Positions 57,501-64,000 of a stretch of DNA of 64,000 nucleotides are shown here, piece by piece. This DNA comes from Opisthocomus hoazin. Taxonomy: Eukaryota > Chordata > Aves > Opisthocomiformes > Opisthocomidae. A program made the position numbers and the translations under genes. A model generated the notes under the pieces. It worked only from the letters and a program-made list of their open reading frames with translations. It was not told the origin of the DNA and searched no databases. The stretch is taken from positions 3,968,001-4,032,000 of the forward strand of contig NC_134440.1 of the NCBI RefSeq assembly GCF_030867145.1. The letters run 5' to 3'. Each line of letters opens with the position of its first letter. The stretch's first letter is position 1.

Positions 57501-60500
57501 AACACCGTTGCAATACTCTTGGAGAAAAGGACACCAATGTGTTCCTCTTCAGGAACTTACAATCCATGTCAAAAGCTGCTGTTAGATTAGTCTCCTGGGC
57601 TGTCACTGAAGCCAGAGAAACTTATGTATTAGTCCCTGAGAACTGTGTCCTTTCAGTGTTAGGGAACTGCACTGGGATACTGTTGTACAGAGATGTGTGT
57701 TTGATCAGATATGAAATTATCCCCGTAAGAGAAATATCAAAGTTATTTTATATCTGTTCACAAGCTGCCTGTTGAGAATTCTGTTTTCAAATGCATGCAT
57801 GTAGAATGTATAAATTTTTATTTGCGTGTTGACCTTTGAGTCTGATATTCTCTCTCACGTGCAACAAACTGAATGTGGCTGTTCAATGAGGCACGACTAC
57901 CAGTAGGATCTCTCTAGTATCCCTGTGGTAAGAGAAAGGAGGAAAATTAGGTGAAGGGGCATGTAGTGGGTTTGGTTACTATTTTATCTCCTCCTGCTGA
58001 AGGTGCCAGAGTGACAGTTGTTTGTACTGCTTTCAAGTAGGTTCTCTTTAATAGTAATTTATGTAAGTAAAGGCAGAAAAAATATGGATGGAAACCTGGC
58101 CTAGGACCAGAGAACTCAGTGAGACAGGAGAACAACAGGGTATCTTTATGGTGTTAAACCCATGGAATGTTTTATCAGCAGAGGAAAAGGCGGAGTAAAG
58201 GGAGGGAAGGAGTTGAAACAAAGAGTGCAAAGGGGTTTTCATTACAGAAGAACAGAAAATTCGTAAAGTAACAAATCCCTGTATTCCTTATTTTTCCTGA
58301 AAGCAGCTAAGAAGAAATTACAGAAATAGAAGCTCCCATTGTAAAAGGCAGTACTTAGTGAATATCTCCTTTACTGGTTTCAGCAGGGCACACAGAGTTT
58401 CTAGGCTGAGAGCCCTGAGAAGGTCCTGTAAGCTCATGTGTTACAAGGGACTGCAGAAGTTCTGCCATTCCAGTCCCTGGACTTTTTTCCTTTTTGCCAA
58501 GGCAGCTGTGCTCTGGTATGAGGCTTGTTTACATGGCTGGGCCAGACAGATGTCCCAGATGAAGACTTGTAAACCAAACATGCTTATTTTGTATTTACTT
58601 ACTACTAAAAGGCAGCTATATGCAGCAATCTGCTGCTGTGCTGATGGTTTACACTAACCTGTGTTCAGGGCATGTTGTACATGTTCTGGGTAGCGGAAAC
58701 ACTGAAGATAATTGTGAATATATGATTAACACTAGGATATACTCTCTGCAAGGAAACTCTGATTCTGGTTCCACAATGAACTAGGCTGTATAATGTGTCT
58801 AAACGCTTTTTTTTGCAGTACCTCTTACTCTCTCTCGTTTACTAGTGTGTTGCTGTAATCCTTGTGCTCTGTGACACCAGCCTGCTTCCGATGTTTGGTT
58901 TCTCAGGGCTTCGGAGATCCTTCTGTCACATTCAGTGCCATCTTGCTGGTGCCTCAGCACTGCTAGTTCCTTGACCAGGTGCTTGTCAGCACTCCTAAAT
59001 CAGAAACAAGCACTGAGCATATTGAAACTGGAGCAGAGAAACGGGGAGGCTTAACCGCACTGCTTGTGTGTCAGATAGTTGCATCAGTGTCTGGGAAGCA
59101 TCATGCATCAGCTTCATACCCTTCCTCCATTCTGTCATATCCCCGAGCCTGGCCTGGATGGAAGCAGTCAGAGCATAAAAGCAAGCCGCCCTGCTGCTGC
59201 ACAGGAGTTATTTTCTTGAAGCTGAATGAGCTCTCCAGCACATCAGGCTTTCTCTCGTGCTAAGCAGATCAGCTGGTTGTGCTTTCCCTGGTGGCATCTT
59301 GTTGCCTATCTGAATCTCATGTTCCTGCCTGTATGGGTAGAGAAGCAACAGAGTCCCGGCGTAGCCCCATCTGTCAGGGTCTCTGGGTGTACGATAACAG
59401 GTGATTTGTTTTCCTTTCTCCCCCTGTTTTAATGAGAAAAGGAGCTGATTCTCTTTCTTAATGGGTAAGGCTGAGCTCCTGCAGCACAGGGCTGATCCGT
59501 GTTAAGTCCTTGCAGATCTCGGGAAGATGTCAGGTCCTTCAGGCAGCGCGTACTTCTTCAGTGCTTGTAAGATACAAAAAGATGATTGAAAACCCACCGT
59601 TTTGAAAGGTCTTTGAGCAAAAGACCATGTAGTTGGTGCCTCAGTTTGGAGAGAAGATTCTACATTTGGGATTCAATACTGGGCAGTCTATTTCTGTAAC
59701 CAGAATAGAATTATTTCCTTTGGGCAGCAGGAGATTTTGCTAAATTGGGAAGGATATTGCATCTTCAAGGGACAGCATTTCCCTTGAAGAGCTGAATTCC
59801 ATCGTTCTTATTGCAGAAGCTCTTTGCATCTGTAAAAAATGTAGGGACAAAGCTCAAGCATAGGTACGTGTAGGCACTGAAGATGCAGGTACAATCCCTA
59901 TGATTTATTCACAGCCATCAAATGTGTGTCAAAATCATGTTGACAAAAATTTAGTTCTTCCACTGAAGACCCAGTACTAGTTTTGTTATGTACTTTGGAC
60001 ATCAGCTTCAGCACAGACCAGTCCTGTCATTCCCACTGCTGCGTTTTCTTGTTACCCTGGCCATTTCCCTCTCCTCCTGGTGAGGAGGGGCAGGGCTGTA
60101 AATCAGATTTCCTTGTTTGTTGTTTGCCCTCACAAGGGAGCAGTGTGCGCAGAGCGGACCCACGTGCAGTTCTGGGGCAGTGATGGTTAATGAATGCTCT
60201 GTTGCATGATGAGGGCAGCCCCTCTGGCTGTGCAGCCACAAATCCTCCTAATAATGCTGGGTGTCGACAAGGTCAGGAGGTCACCACAGGCTGGTATATA
60301 TCAAGCTTCACCAGAAAAATGCAACTTTAGCTGAGCTGAGCATTTCCCGGTGGCGCCAGCCTCTCCGAGCCCTCATAAAAGGACTGTCTGCAGCCATCTA
60401 CTGCTGAGTAATAACAGCCACCATCAGGCCCCTAAAATTATAAGGACAAATTAAATTGGCCCTTTCCATATTGTGTGGGACTTAAACACATGTTCCTTTG

Positions 60501-63500
60501 CTTGTTACAGTAATAGCAGGAAGCTGTGTGCAGGGTTTTACAACTAGAAGCACTATGCTGAAGAAATTCACAGTTAAAGCTGTTGGTAGCAGATTTGGGC
60601 AAATTTCAGTGGAAATGCTTTTTGCTTCATGTCATGCTTTCTAACACATAATAATAATAATTCTTTGTTCTCTTTCCACAGAGTGTTCATTCTAAGATCT
60701 CAAAATAACTTAGGAATGTTAAAAAAAAAAAAGCCAAGAAAATATTATCACTATCTCACAAATTGAATTGTCTGACAGAGAGATTAAAGCAATAGGACAG
60801 TTTGGAGAATAGAATTAAAGTTAATGCTCTGGCCCTTCCTCTGCTACCCAAACTGGGATTAAAACCCAAGAGTCCTTTTCCACAGATCATCATCCTCCTC
60901 ATCTTCTGGATTAAATGTTTTTCACGTGATAGATGTGTTCGGAATACAATTTATCAAAATAGTAGTAACTGATTGACTGATCAAGTACATACAGCATGAC
61001 AGTCATTGTAAGATTGAGACGTTAGTATACCAAATTTGGAAAATCATAGGAGTAACTCTTTTGGAAATTTGAAACCAAAATTTAGTAGAATTATATCAGA
61101 TGGTAGCATTTATATTGTGGCGGTGATTCATTAGCATTCTGTACTAGGGAGATAGTTGCTAGATTCTTTAAGGTGGTGCAGTAATTCCATAAACGAGGGC
61201 TCTTGCACTTTCCTCAGAAGACCGTGATCGTGGTATACGTACAGACCTGCTGTCAGCATAAGGAAATGAGCTAGAGCATTTCTACACATGGCTGGGGTAG
61301 ATTAGGGACAGTAGCAACCTAGATGCAGGACACAGATTGTGTTCCGATACTCCTTAGATATGCAGATTGTCCCAATAAATAAAAATCCTAAGAAGAGGTA
61401 GTCTGTGGGCCTGACTGGTACAATGCAAGTTACAAGTCCACGGGCCTCAGAGGGAGAGAAGGTGAGCAGCAGAGGCCTGGCCTGACCCCGTTGCTTGGAA
61501 GGGAGGATGCCTAAGGCACTTTCAAATGGCTGCTCTTTTCAAATGCAAGGATTAATTTTCCTGGCAGAAGAATGTTTTGGATTTTTCAGCTGATGGGAGA
61601 AGAGGCCCTTTAATACCTGGTATGATTCAGCAGCATAATTCCCTGGCGGTCTGAAGGAGTGTAAATAAGAGACTTTACTGAGTGTTTGGGGGTCTCTGAG
61701 GTCCTGCTTGAGCCTTGGTACTGAAAACAACCAGAGAGCTATTCAGTGAGATTATGGATGATGTGTCAGGCACAGTCTGGGGGAGATAGATGCACCAGGG
61801 AGCAGGAAGAACACACAGCACGGTGCACCTTGCAAGCATTCCTTCTGTGAAAAGAACACAGATGGATTTTTTCCTCAGTTGAGTGACAGCAACTGCAATC
61901 CTCTTTGCGTTTCCCCTCTCTTGTACTGAAACATCCTTTTCCAGCAGAAGAAATTCCTGGGTTTTACTGTCTGATCATTTTTCTAAGCAGTCTAAAAATC
62001 TTTCCTCTTCTCTAATTTCAAACTGTTTTCTATAAAATGCCATAAAACTAAACATGTGGATTTTTTTCCCCAGTTATTGGTGAACAAGCAAATTGGATTA
62101 AAAAGATATGAAGTGGATGGAAGAAAAGTCCTTTTTTATTTTGATGAGGTAATGACTTTGTTTCTTATAATTCTATTGCTTTTCAATGAAAGGCACATGA
62201 CCAGTGGATCAGGCATCGATGCAGTGCATTGGTGTTGGTGGTCCCTCACAGACAAGGATCACCCTGCAGCTTTGTGGCTAGTTGCTTGAGCCTCTTTTGA
62301 GGCAGGTGGGTGTTGTGGTTTTGGTTGGACACCAAAGCTTCATAGAGGCAGGTGATTAGCTTCAGCCCGTATACAATTTCTGGGTAAATATCACTTAGTT
62401 TTTGCCACAAAATAATCTCACCTTCAGGTACAACTAGCATTGCTAAAGGGATGGAGTAAAAATGCAGTCTAATTTGGATCTCACAGTGCATACCTGAGAG
62501 TGGAAGATGAGATGTCTCCTGGCTTGGTCATCAGCAATAAATTGTTAGCTAATTGTATTAGCAAGCTGGCTGATGACAGGAGTGGTGTTAGGTAAGCCAG
62601 AAAATACAGCTTGAGTTTCAGGCTTGACTTTCTGAGCCTGTTGTATGGCAAGTATGTGCTTTAAAGGCCAGAGTAGAGTATTGTGTATTTTAATTTATCT
62701 TGTTTGGCTTTTATTCATTGTCTTTGTCTCTGTACCTAGTAGTGGAGGTGTCTTTGTTCTCCCCAAGTGTCAAGCACAACGTGTTACATTAGGGGCACAT
62801 GCTACATTTATTTGTCTCTCTCTTCACTTAAAGTGCAGTTTTTGTTACAATGAGTCTTTTACATAATTTCCTACAGATTCCTAGCCAGTGCATGACCTGT
62901 GTAAAGTTTCAAGCTTATAGAGAGCATATAGTTGGGAAAACAGCTCCTGTTCCTATCAAAGTGTATGATTACTATGAGCCAGGTATGTGCCTGTTTGATT
63001 TTTGCCAGCGTTAGAGCTCTAGACGTAAGACTCAGTTGTGATTTTTCATTCTTGCTGGCCTGCAGCTTTTGAAGCAACTCGTTTCTACAACGTGAGTGAA
63101 AACAGTCCCTTGGCTCGGGAGCTCTGCGATGGGCCAACGTGCAATGAGGTGGAAAGCTCAGCCAGCCAATGGGTTGGTAAGTTGCACCAAAGCCAAGCAG
63201 ATTTTTTGGAAAAAGGGAGCCTACAGACATACTTTCCAGGAGTTCAGAACTCACAATTATATTTAGAAAAATGCTCTATTGCACTATCTGTGTTAGTGGA
63301 GGTTTTACAAAGGTTTGTGGGATAGCAGTATGAAACTTCTGACAGCCAGACCAACGTAGTCTGCTCTTCAGTCACCAAAGTGACTATTACTTGCCTCAGA
63401 GGCAAGATATAACGTATGATTCTGGAAGAACCTGCACAAGGTGAGGTGTATTAATAAACATGAAGATAAAAACTCTTTAAAGTGCAGTTTTGTTTTCTTT

Positions 63501-64000
63501 CTCTGAAGTATCTTGCAATAGAGTTTCACAATTAACTGTAGGAAGATTGAGCAATTTCATGCATCAGTGAAAGGAATAACTTTCCCCAGAAACTGTATGT
63601 TCCTTTCTATCCTCTGTGCCTTACAAAAAACTTGCTTTATCCTATATCTGGAACTGCTGCAATATGATTATTTCAGAAAGACAGCTTTCTTCCCAGAGCT
63701 TTTTATTCTACCAAGGCTGTAAATTCCTATGAGAAGCCTGAGGGGATTCAACATGAAAATGTACATCAGAGAAATAGAAGAAAATTGACACTCCATCTTC
63801 CCCTTCCCCATGCGATGTAAAAATACTGCTTTGGATGTTTTTGTTTGCTTTTCAGGTTTTGTTCACTCTGGACCGTGCAATAACATTTTTGGCTGCTTGG
63901 AGGATGAGTATTTTGAGCAGTGCATGTGTTCGCGAGACTGTGGCTACGATGGGGAGCCGGTGTGTGGATCCGATGGACAGATTTACCCGAACCATTGCCA
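18311..64000 (+). CDS. CPAMD8: CPAMD8, C3/PZP-like alpha-2-macroglobulin protein with Kazal domain (3' end off window)
   Basis: This is a large secreted or membrane-associated member of the thioester protein superfamily; human CPAMD8 defects cause anterior-segment eye dysgenesis. Forty coding exons are joined here (each listed separately), totalling 5237 bases or about 1745 codons, every junction GT-AG and in frame. In order: signal peptide (1 to about 22); macroglobulin domains (about 28-625); RSKR (505-508) and RRRRR (664-668) processing sites; PETWIW motif and MG7 region (about 735-930); FA-methyltransferase-like insert (about 950-1090); thioester GCGEQ (Cys 1145, Gln 1148); thioester domain to about 1490; receptor-binding-type domain (about 1492-1660); start of a Kazal domain (from about 1705). 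Similarity to the human protein is close throughout. There is no anaphylatoxin-like Cys cluster, unlike C3, C4 and C5. The last exon is cut by the window edge, so the tail and stop are not seen. Confidence 0.96.
20466..20630. repeat. Perfect 15-bp inverted-repeat pair, 165 bp end to end
   Basis: ATTTGTAAGCCACTT at 20466-20480 is the exact reverse complement of AAGTGGCTTACAAAT at 20616-20630. The pair ends 56 bases before CPAMD8 exon 2. It could be a degraded non-autonomous DNA transposon or a chance or structural pair. TAAG at 20461-20464 and 20631-20634 might be a target duplication, offset by one base on the left. Confidence 0.55.
20687..20838 (+). CDS. CPAMD8: CPAMD8 exon 2 (MG1)
   Basis: The exon encodes residues 28-78 with [16 protein letters not shown] and VTIFNSVKE, the first macroglobulin domain (YLIxAPxxxR opening). 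Confidence 0.96.
22076..22105 (+). repeat. (TC)n run forming the exon 3 polypyrimidine tract
   Basis: A TC-dinucleotide run leads directly into the TTTTAG acceptor of the 23-base microexon. Such a strong tract probably helps the tiny exon to be recognised. Confidence 0.7.
22106..22128 (+). CDS. CPAMD8: CPAMD8 exon 3 (23-base microexon)
   Basis: This 23-base exon encodes DKGTIKLK between a T/C-rich acceptor and a GTGAGT donor. It is needed to keep the frame between exons 2 and 4. Confidence 0.93.
24637..24802 (+). CDS. CPAMD8: CPAMD8 exon 4 (MG1-MG2)
   Basis: The exon encodes [15 protein letters not shown] and [14 protein letters not shown]. The [11 protein letters not shown] stretch is the classic start of MG2 in alpha-2-macroglobulin and C3 relatives. 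Confidence 0.96.
24944..24996 (+). CDS. CPAMD8: CPAMD8 exon 5 (MG2)
   Basis: The exon encodes [18 protein letters not shown], the second strand pair of MG2, with the family motif LRPVN. Confidence 0.95.
25086..25114. repeat. (AT)n-rich simple repeat
   Basis: This is a short TATA-alternating stretch in CPAMD8 intron 5. It is a low-complexity repeat. Confidence 0.6.
25482..25499 (+). CDS. CPAMD8: CPAMD8 exon 6 (18-base microexon)
   Basis: Only 18 bases encode IEAYVV, between a long poly-T acceptor and a GTGAGT donor. It matches the LEAYIL stretch of the human protein and keeps frame with exon 7. Confidence 0.9.
26450..26504 (+). CDS. CPAMD8: CPAMD8 exon 7 (MG2)
   Basis: The exon encodes [18 protein letters not shown], the DPxGxRMxEW motif typical of MG2. 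Confidence 0.95.
26639..26752 (+). CDS. CPAMD8: CPAMD8 exon 8 (MG2)
   Basis: The exon encodes [18 protein letters not shown] and the stretch ending KSFEVQKY, the MG2-MG3 border (FEVxKYVLPKFE with exon 9). Confidence 0.96.
27576..27660 (+). CDS. CPAMD8: CPAMD8 exon 9 (MG3)
   Basis: The exon encodes [15 protein letters not shown], the start of MG3, then a CEKGTVHAR stretch. Confidence 0.96.
27959..28067 (+). CDS. CPAMD8: CPAMD8 exon 10 (MG3)
   Basis: The exon encodes [17 protein letters not shown], the MG3 YxxGKPVxG motif. Confidence 0.96.
28544..28771 (+). CDS. CPAMD8: CPAMD8 exon 11 (MG3-MG4)
   Basis: This 76-codon exon includes [14 protein letters not shown] and the MG4-opening stretch [14 protein letters not shown]. 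Both ends fall on codon boundaries. Confidence 0.96.
28938..29108 (+). CDS. CPAMD8: CPAMD8 exon 12 (MG4)
   Basis: The exon encodes [16 protein letters not shown] and [17 protein letters not shown], typical MG4. Confidence 0.96.
29479..29607 (+). CDS. CPAMD8: CPAMD8 exon 13 (MG4-MG5)
   Basis: The exon encodes [17 protein letters not shown] and [13 protein letters not shown]. The acceptor TTAAG is weak, but starting at ACC AAG reproduces the human E-T-K-V junction; a later AG would drop two residues. Confidence 0.9.
31875..32064 (+). CDS. CPAMD8: CPAMD8 exon 14 (MG5, RSKR site)
   Basis: The exon encodes [23 protein letters not shown] and, after an NIT glycosylation sequon, a furin-type RSKR at residues 505-508. 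Confidence 0.95.
32783..32952 (+). mobile_element. CR1 LINE 3' end fragment
   Basis: About 170 bases match the 3' part of avian CR1 retrotransposons: GGTTGCCCAGAGA at the start, GGTTGGATGGGGCTTT in the middle, GGTTGGAACTAGATGATC later, and an end of CATTCTATGATTCTAT, the CR1 octamer repeat. It is 5'-truncated as usual for CR1 and lies in CPAMD8 intron 14 in the sense orientation. It is the best evidence in the window for an avian genome. Confidence 0.92.
33373..33545 (+). CDS. CPAMD8: CPAMD8 exon 15 (MG5-MG6)
   Basis: The exon encodes [17 protein letters not shown] followed by [14 protein letters not shown]. Confidence 0.96.
33655..33804 (+). CDS. CPAMD8: CPAMD8 exon 16 (MG6)
   Basis: The exon encodes [19 protein letters not shown], the VDKSVxLL motif of MG6. 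Confidence 0.96.
33919..34080 (+). CDS. CPAMD8: CPAMD8 exon 17 (MG6/bait region, RRRRR site)
   Basis: The exon encodes [14 protein letters not shown], then five Arg codons (residues 664-668, bases 34009-34023) before SSVFPW. The position matches where C3 has its tetra-arginine processing site and alpha-2-macroglobulins have the bait region. Confidence 0.95.
35485..35627 (+). CDS. CPAMD8: CPAMD8 exon 18
   Basis: The exon encodes [17 protein letters not shown] and [12 protein letters not shown] and leaves two bases. Confidence 0.95.
36635..36697 (+). CDS. CPAMD8: CPAMD8 exon 19 (PETWIW; NAGNAG acceptor)
   Basis: The exon encodes [17 protein letters not shown], the conserved PExWxW motif that follows the bait region in the superfamily. 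The acceptor is TAGCAG, so the start may be 36632 or 36635; the latter matches human better. Confidence 0.92.
39518..39536 (+). repeat. Poly(A) run
   Basis: An uninterrupted A run lies in CPAMD8 intron 19, about 175 bases before exon 20. No retroposon body was recognised upstream of it. Confidence 0.7.
39712..39943 (+). CDS. CPAMD8: CPAMD8 exon 20 (MG7)
   Basis: The exon encodes [29 protein letters not shown] and [16 protein letters not shown], the conserved alpha-2-macroglobulin segment (PDSIT.W, RGEQ). Confidence 0.97.
40539..40692 (+). CDS. CPAMD8: CPAMD8 exon 21 (MG7)
   Basis: The exon encodes [18 protein letters not shown] and ends SNIT. An earlier AG at 40499-40500 would add an in-frame 13-codon extension but is less like human. 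Confidence 0.94.
41289..41431 (+). CDS. CPAMD8: CPAMD8 exon 22 (MG7 end)
   Basis: The exon encodes [15 protein letters not shown] and [14 protein letters not shown], leading into the CUB-type segment. Confidence 0.95.
41907..41958 (+). CDS. CPAMD8: CPAMD8 exon 23 (CUB start)
   Basis: The exon encodes [17 protein letters not shown], equivalent to the PEG...LLCP segment in alpha-2-macroglobulin just before the thioester domain. Confidence 0.95.
42636..42934 (+). CDS. CPAMD8: CPAMD8 exon 24 (FA-methyltransferase-like domain, first part)
   Basis: This exon of 299 bases encodes [47 protein letters not shown] and [16 protein letters not shown]. The pattern is the 'farnesoic acid O-methyltransferase' family domain, a lectin-like module with no catalytic role shown in this family. 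Residues 950-1049. Confidence 0.95.
43334..43559 (+). CDS. CPAMD8: CPAMD8 exon 25 (FA-like domain end, return to CUB)
   Basis: The exon encodes [19 protein letters not shown] and [10 protein letters not shown], closing the FA-like domain, then [18 protein letters not shown], which rejoins the macroglobulin fold. Confidence 0.96.
44097..44273 (+). CDS. CPAMD8: CPAMD8 exon 26 (thioester motif)
   Basis: The exon encodes [19 protein letters not shown]. The internal thioester is intact: Cys codon 44156-44158, Gln codon 44165-44167 (residues 1145 and 1148). Confidence 0.98.
47061..47142 (+). CDS. CPAMD8: CPAMD8 exon 27 (thioester domain)
   Basis: The exon encodes [19 protein letters not shown], the conserved [10 protein letters not shown] helix of the thioester domain. 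Confidence 0.97.
48262..48282 (+). repeat. Poly(T) run
   Basis: This is a long T run in CPAMD8 intron 27. It may be a simple repeat or the tail of a minus-strand retroposon; no body was recognised. Confidence 0.65.
48672..48828 (+). CDS. CPAMD8: CPAMD8 exon 28 (thioester domain)
   Basis: The exon encodes [16 protein letters not shown] and ends GRILNKDIQ. The Asn at residue 1259 sits where C3 has its catalytic His. Confidence 0.97.
49302..49376 (+). CDS. CPAMD8: CPAMD8 exon 29 (thioester domain)
   Basis: The exon encodes [19 protein letters not shown], the GG...LTAYV helix. Confidence 0.97.
50570..50594 (+). repeat. (AAAAT)n simple repeat
   Basis: Several AAAAT units occur in tandem in CPAMD8 intron 29. 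Confidence 0.6.
51353..51518 (+). CDS. CPAMD8: CPAMD8 exon 30 (thioester domain)
   Basis: The exon encodes KAKHFLESN, then [19 protein letters not shown], a helix pair of the alpha-alpha toroid. Confidence 0.96.
52074..52160 (+). CDS. CPAMD8: CPAMD8 exon 31 (thioester domain)
   Basis: The exon encodes DGFTHWSL and an acidic variable loop ending GLSQS. Confidence 0.95.
52536..52672 (+). CDS. CPAMD8: CPAMD8 exon 32 (thioester domain)
   Basis: The exon encodes [19 protein letters not shown] and [16 protein letters not shown], the conserved IEMTAYALL and GGFxSTQ motifs. Confidence 0.97.
53050..53205 (+). CDS. CPAMD8: CPAMD8 exon 33 (thioester domain to CUB)
   Basis: The exon encodes [17 protein letters not shown] (DTxVALQALAxYA motif), closing the toroid, then returns to the CUB strands. 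Confidence 0.97.
53597..53659 (+). CDS. CPAMD8: CPAMD8 exon 34
   Basis: The exon encodes [18 protein letters not shown] and LMQ. The G-x-G-CC-LMQ pattern is the equivalent of the GxGCxLxQ motif before the receptor-binding domain. Confidence 0.96.
54037..54275 (+). CDS. CPAMD8: CPAMD8 exon 35 (acidic linker)
   Basis: The exon encodes [17 protein letters not shown], then a poorly conserved acidic linker with DDDDPASDQ, then [10 protein letters not shown] entering the receptor-binding-type domain. Confidence 0.95.
56543..56630 (+). CDS. CPAMD8: CPAMD8 exon 36 (receptor-binding-type domain)
   Basis: The exon encodes [17 protein letters not shown] and [12 protein letters not shown], the conserved MAVLEV..LSGF motif. 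Confidence 0.97.
57462..57491. repeat. 17-bp tandem duplication carrying TTGGCCAAT
   Basis: GATTTGGCCAATT occurs at 57462-57474 and again at 57479-57491. Each copy includes a TTGGCCAA palindrome overlapping a CCAAT box. It lies in the 5.4-kb intron 36. Confidence 0.6.
62074..62148 (+). CDS. CPAMD8: CPAMD8 exon 37 (receptor-binding-type domain)
   Basis: The exon encodes [18 protein letters not shown] then VLFYFDE, matching the VxxYFDE motif. It follows a 5.4-kb intron. Confidence 0.96.
62877..62982 (+). CDS. CPAMD8: CPAMD8 exon 38 (receptor-binding-type domain end)
   Basis: The exon encodes [17 protein letters not shown] and [12 protein letters not shown], the closing KVYDYYEP motif of the alpha-2-macroglobulin receptor-binding domain. 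Confidence 0.97.
63066..63176 (+). CDS. CPAMD8: CPAMD8 exon 39
   Basis: The exon encodes [19 protein letters not shown] and [11 protein letters not shown], a Cys-containing linker to the Kazal module with an NVS glycosylation sequon. Confidence 0.96.
63856..64000 (+). CDS. CPAMD8: CPAMD8 exon 40 (Kazal domain, cut by window end)
   Basis: The exon encodes a Cys-rich segment ending [20 protein letters not shown] then PNHC. The PVCGSDGxxYxNxC core is diagnostic of Kazal-type protease inhibitor domains. No donor or stop is reached by base 64000. Confidence 0.95.

Larger units (their letters stand above)
54276..62073 (+). other. CPAMD8 introns 35 and 36
   Basis: Intron 35 (54276-56542) and intron 36 (56631-62073, the longest at 5.4 kb). 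Intron 35 has a GC-richer patch at about 55380-55650 with frames open on both strands but no coding evidence. Intron 36 holds the TTGGCCAAT duplication and a possible conserved non-coding block at about 60270-60480. Confidence 0.65.
62149..63855 (+). other. CPAMD8 introns 37-39
   Basis: Introns 62149-62876, 62983-63065 (83 bases) and 63177-63855. Ordinary AT-rich sequence with strong acceptors; nothing else was recognised. Confidence 0.7.

Noticed and set aside
1-64000. CRISPR arrays, tRNA or rRNA genes, bacterial operons or phage genes
   Set aside because: No regularly spaced direct repeats, tRNA-like cloverleaf or prokaryotic gene organisation was seen; the window is ordinary vertebrate intron-exon DNA.

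Overview
The window looks like avian nuclear genomic DNA. It holds one complete gene (HAUS8), most of a second (CPAMD8), and probably the 5' edge of a third on the opposite strand (MYO9B). The avian call rests on two points: a CR1 LINE 3' end finishing in the ATTCTATG-type octamer, and gene content matching the vertebrate MYO9B-HAUS8-CPAMD8 neighbourhood. I cannot name the species. All coding calls were made by joining GT-AG exons in frame and comparing the products with what I know of the human proteins.

Layout. 1-1085 is a CpG-rich, probably bidirectional promoter with ETS and NRF-1-type sites and a minus-strand splice donor at 285-284 that would suit a MYO9B 5'UTR exon. 1086-7732 (+) is HAUS8 in 11 coding exons (359 codons, reading frame closed through every junction). 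7733-18310 is about 10.6 kb of intergenic or 3'UTR DNA, with a minus-strand solo LTR at 8811-9237 bounded by a 6-bp target duplication. From 18311 to the right edge (+) runs CPAMD8: 40 coding exons visible, about 1745 codons, cut by the window end inside the Kazal module.

HAUS8 is a microtubule-binding subunit of the augmin complex. CPAMD8 is a secreted or membrane-associated complement C3/alpha-2-macroglobulin relative. Its features here are a signal peptide, macroglobulin domains, two basic processing sites, an intact thioester, a farnesoic-acid-methyltransferase-like (FA) insert on two exons and the start of a Kazal domain. The two genes are neighbours in tandem; nothing shows they work together.

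I found no bacterial-type system, CRISPR, tRNA or rRNA. The most notable features are the modular make-up of CPAMD8 (FA insert, Asn at the catalytic-His position, two furin-like sites), the shortened HAUS8 tail, the solo LTR, and a 15-bp inverted-repeat pair just upstream of CPAMD8 exon 2.
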